From Nitrospinota bacterium (GTDB taxonomy: Bacteria; UBA8248), in assembly GCA_003506735.1 (NCBI GenBank), contig DNYS01000276.1, positions 1,187 through 7,681 of the forward strand: a DNA stretch of 6,495 nucleotides, given 5' to 3'. Made by a program: the position numbers and the translations under genes. Shown one piece after another: positions 5,407 to 6,495 of the stretch; positions within the stretch are counted from its first letter, which is position 1; each line of letters opens with the position of its first letter. The notes under the pieces were generated by a model. The model was not told the DNA's origin. It saw only the letters and a program-made list of their open reading frames with translations, and did not search any database.

Positions 5407-6124
5407 GACCTGCCGCATCGTGGAAAACCGGGCCGAAAGTCCATGGACCCACACCCTTTTTTTCGACCGGGAATTCGATTGCGAACCCGGCCAGTTCATG
5501 ATGGTGTGGCTCCCTCGGCTGGGCGAGAAGCCCTTCACTCTTTCCTATTCCAACGCCATCACCGTCAAGCGGGCGGGCGATTTCACCGACAGGCTCGCCG
5601 CGCTGGAACCCGGTGACATAATCGGACTCAGGGGACCTTTGGGCAGGGGCTACCCCCCCCTCCAGCGGCCCGCCCTGTTGGGCGGCGGGGGGGGAATCGC
5701 AGAACTGAGGCTCCTGGCCCTGAAAAGCGAGGCCCCGCTTTTTATCCTGGGCGGGCGGACGGCGAGCGAAATTCTCTATTACGAGGAATTTCAAAATCTT
5801 GGACCGGTATCCGTAGCCACCGAGGATGGCTCTCTCGGCATCAAGGGACTGATCACCGACCTTTTGCCGGTTGAGGCTGGCTCTTTCGCCATTTGCGGCC
5901 CTGAGCGGATGATGGTGGCCTGCCGGCCGCATTTGCCGGACGACCGGACCTATTACGCCATCGAGCGCTACATGAAGTGCGCGGTCGGCCTTTGCGGCCA
6001 ATGCACCTGCTCGGGCTATCGCGTTTGCGTGGATGGGCCGGTATTTTCGGGAGAAATGATCGGCCAGATGCCGGATATCGGCAAGAGGCGGCGGAGCAAA
6101 AGTGGGCGCTGGGAAAGCGTGTAG
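5399..6124 (+). CDS. pyrK: Dihydroorotate dehydrogenase electron-transfer subunit (FAD, 2Fe-2S)
   Basis: A 241-residue ferredoxin-reductase-family protein that passes electrons from PyrD FMN through a 2Fe-2S cluster and FAD to NAD+. The FAD domain shows EPGQFMMVWLP (29-39) and KPFTLSYS (44-51), with LEPGDIIGLRGPLGRGYP (69-86). The nucleotide-binding motif is GGGGGIAEL (95-103) where GGGIGxxPL is usual. FAICGPERMM (163-172) is the usual C-terminal NAD-domain signature. The cluster site is CAVGLCGQC...VC with Cys 194, 199, 202 and 210, followed by VDGPVFSGEM. The GTG start overlaps pyrD by 8 bp and has GGAG 7 nt upstream. Its presence beside pyrD identifies the heteromeric class 1B enzyme, usable without oxygen or quinone. 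It contains a C8 and a G8 tract 26 nt apart (5653-5660, 5687-5694), with the frame intact across both. Last gene of the pyr pair; an inverted repeat follows. Confidence 0.94.
   Translation: MRETCRIVENRAESPWTHTLFFDREFDCEPGQFMMVWLPRLGEKPFTLSYSNAITVKRAGDFTDRLAALEPGDIIGLRGPLGRGYPPLQRPALLGGGGGIAELRLLALKSEAPLFILGGRTASEILYYEEFQNLGPVSVATEDGSLGIKGLITDLLPVEAGSFAICGPERMMVACRPHLPDDRTYYAIERYMKCAVGLCGQCTCSGYRVCVDGPVFSGEMIGQMPDIGKRRRSKSGRWESV
5653..5694 (+). repeat. Complementary C8 and G8 homopolymer tracts within pyrK
   Basis: Eight C at 5653-5660 and eight G at 5687-5694. They could pair as a stem with a 26-nt loop in the mRNA, and each is a possible slippage site. The G tract encodes part of the glycine-rich nucleotide-binding loop of PyrK. 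Confidence 0.6.
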
Positions 6125-6126
6125 GG

Positions 6127-6165
6127 TGAATAAAAGAAAAATTTGATTCCCTTTTCTTTTATTCA
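6127..6165. terminator. 14-bp perfect A/T-rich inverted repeat after pyrK (possible terminator)
   Basis: TGAATAAAAGAAAA (6127-6140) and TTTTCTTTTATTCA (6152-6165) are perfect complements around an 11-nt loop, starting 2 bp after the pyrK stop. The right arm is itself T-rich, so transcripts in either direction would end in U-rich sequence. The stem has only two G-C pairs, so it is weaker than a usual intrinsic terminator. It may instead protect the mRNA end or bind a regulator. Confidence 0.5.
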
Positions 6166-6231
6166 ATGTTGTGCTAGGTTTTAAATAACAATAACTTATC
6201 GGCCTCTGGGAATTGGCTCTCGAGTTCCGGC

Positions 6232-6236
6232 GGAGG
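6232..6236 (+). promoter_or_regulatory. Shine-Dalgarno GGAGG deciding a non-standard start
   Basis: GGAGG with 8 nt to an ATT codon at 6245-6247, which begins the conserved metallo-beta-lactamase reading frame. No ATG, GTG or TTG exists in that frame between the upstream in-frame TAA (6182-6184) and the first conserved residues. Confidence 0.6.
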
Positions 6237-6244
6237 GACCCGTC

Positions 6245-6495
6245 ATTCAAATCAGAGTACTCGGAAGCTACGGCGGAAGGCAGCCCGGCTGTTATCTCCC
6301 CTCTTTTTTGGTCAATGAATGCCTCTTGCTCGATGCGGGGAGCGCAGCCTCGACACTTACGGTGGAAGAGCAGATCCGGCTCGAGGGAATTCTCATCACC
6401 CACACCCACCTCGACCACGTGGGAGAGATCCCCTTCATCGCCGACAATATTTTCGGAGCGAAGGAGGCCTCCCTCCCCATCGTAAGTCTCGAATC
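6245..6495 (+). CDS. Metallo-beta-lactamase-fold hydrolase, class II cyclic-nucleotide phosphodiesterase-like (partial, 3' end off the right edge)
   Basis: 83 codons plus two bases are visible. They read QIRVLGSYGG at the N-terminus, then FLVNECLLLDAGS, then ILITHTHLDHVGEIPFIADN. The HxHxDH metal-binding motif is at His53, His55, Asp57 and His58 (counting from the ATT), as in zinc-dependent metallo-beta-lactamase-fold enzymes. The combination VLGxxGG, DAGS and THTHLDHxxxxPFxADN is most like the class II 3',5'-cAMP phosphodiesterase branch; RNase Z-like or other MBL hydrolases remain possible. The start is inferred to be ATT because homologues begin with M-x-I-R-V-L-G and a strong GGAGG lies 8 nt upstream. 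No standard start codon is available in the frame. It is 120 bp after pyrK, beyond an inverted repeat, so is probably its own transcription unit. Confidence 0.72.
   Translation, partial: MQIRVLGSYGGRQPGCYLPSFLVNECLLLDAGSAASTLTVEEQIRLEGILITHTHLDHVGEIPFIADNIFGAKEASLPIVSLE

Noticed and set aside
5129..6418. 429-codon minus-strand open frame opposite pyrD, pyrK and the MBL gene
   Set aside because: It runs across three well-supported plus-strand coding regions and two intergenic features, with no family motif.
6213..6485. Plus-strand frame starting with TTG at 6213, overlapping the MBL gene
   Set aside because: It is one frame off the sequence encoding VLGSYGG, DAGS and HTHLDH, and is rich in Arg/Ser/Pro without motifs.
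1..6495. CRISPR arrays, tRNA or rRNA genes, insertion sequences, toxin or defence modules
   Set aside because: No regularly spaced repeats, cloverleaf-like sequence, transposase motifs or defence-protein motifs were seen; the window is a housekeeping region.

Overview
The window is a high-GC bacterial chromosome segment holding two divergent housekeeping clusters with a sharply AT-rich gap between them, plus the start of a third gene. The heme cluster includes glutamyl-tRNA reductase, so tetrapyrroles are made by the C5 (glutamate) route, which excludes typical Alphaproteobacteria. The combination of a CcsA-like gene, hemA, hemC and a methyltransferase-HemD fusion in one operon, with a PyrD/PyrK pair, resembles deltaproteobacterial, Nitrospinota, NC10 or Tectomicrobia-like lineages. 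That placement is inference; no rRNA or other marker is present.

Left part (1-4103, minus strand): the operon reads ccsA-like > hemA > hemC > SUMT-HemD fusion. Gaps are 19 bp (ccsA/hemA) and 25 bp (hemA/hemC), and hemC overlaps the fusion gene by 8 bp; the fusion runs off the left edge. HemA makes glutamate-1-semialdehyde from glutamyl-tRNA, HemC makes hydroxymethylbilane, and the HemD domain closes it to uroporphyrinogen III. HemA and HemC keep every key residue checked. The two flanking proteins do not: the methyltransferase half of the fusion lacks most hallmark SUMT residues, and the CcsA-like protein has an eroded WWD motif and lacks the last two heme-ligand histidines of cytochrome c synthases.

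Middle (4104-4464): a non-coding, AT-rich divergent regulatory region. It holds an 8-bp palindrome near a possible minus-strand -10 box, a nested hairpin, a repeated TTCCCTGAT...TGGAA motif, a possible six-codon leader peptide, and a hairpin followed by seven T on the plus strand. No plus-strand gene lies upstream of that hairpin, so it looks more like an attenuator in a pyrD leader than a terminator.

Right part (4465-6495, plus strand): pyrD (dihydroorotate dehydrogenase) and pyrK (its FAD/2Fe-2S electron-transfer subunit) overlap by 8 bp and together would form an NAD-linked class 1B enzyme of UMP synthesis. An A/T-only-core 14-bp inverted repeat follows. Then comes the first part of a metallo-beta-lactamase-fold gene resembling class II cyclic-nucleotide phosphodiesterases, which appears to begin with a rare ATT codon behind a strong Shine-Dalgarno sequence.
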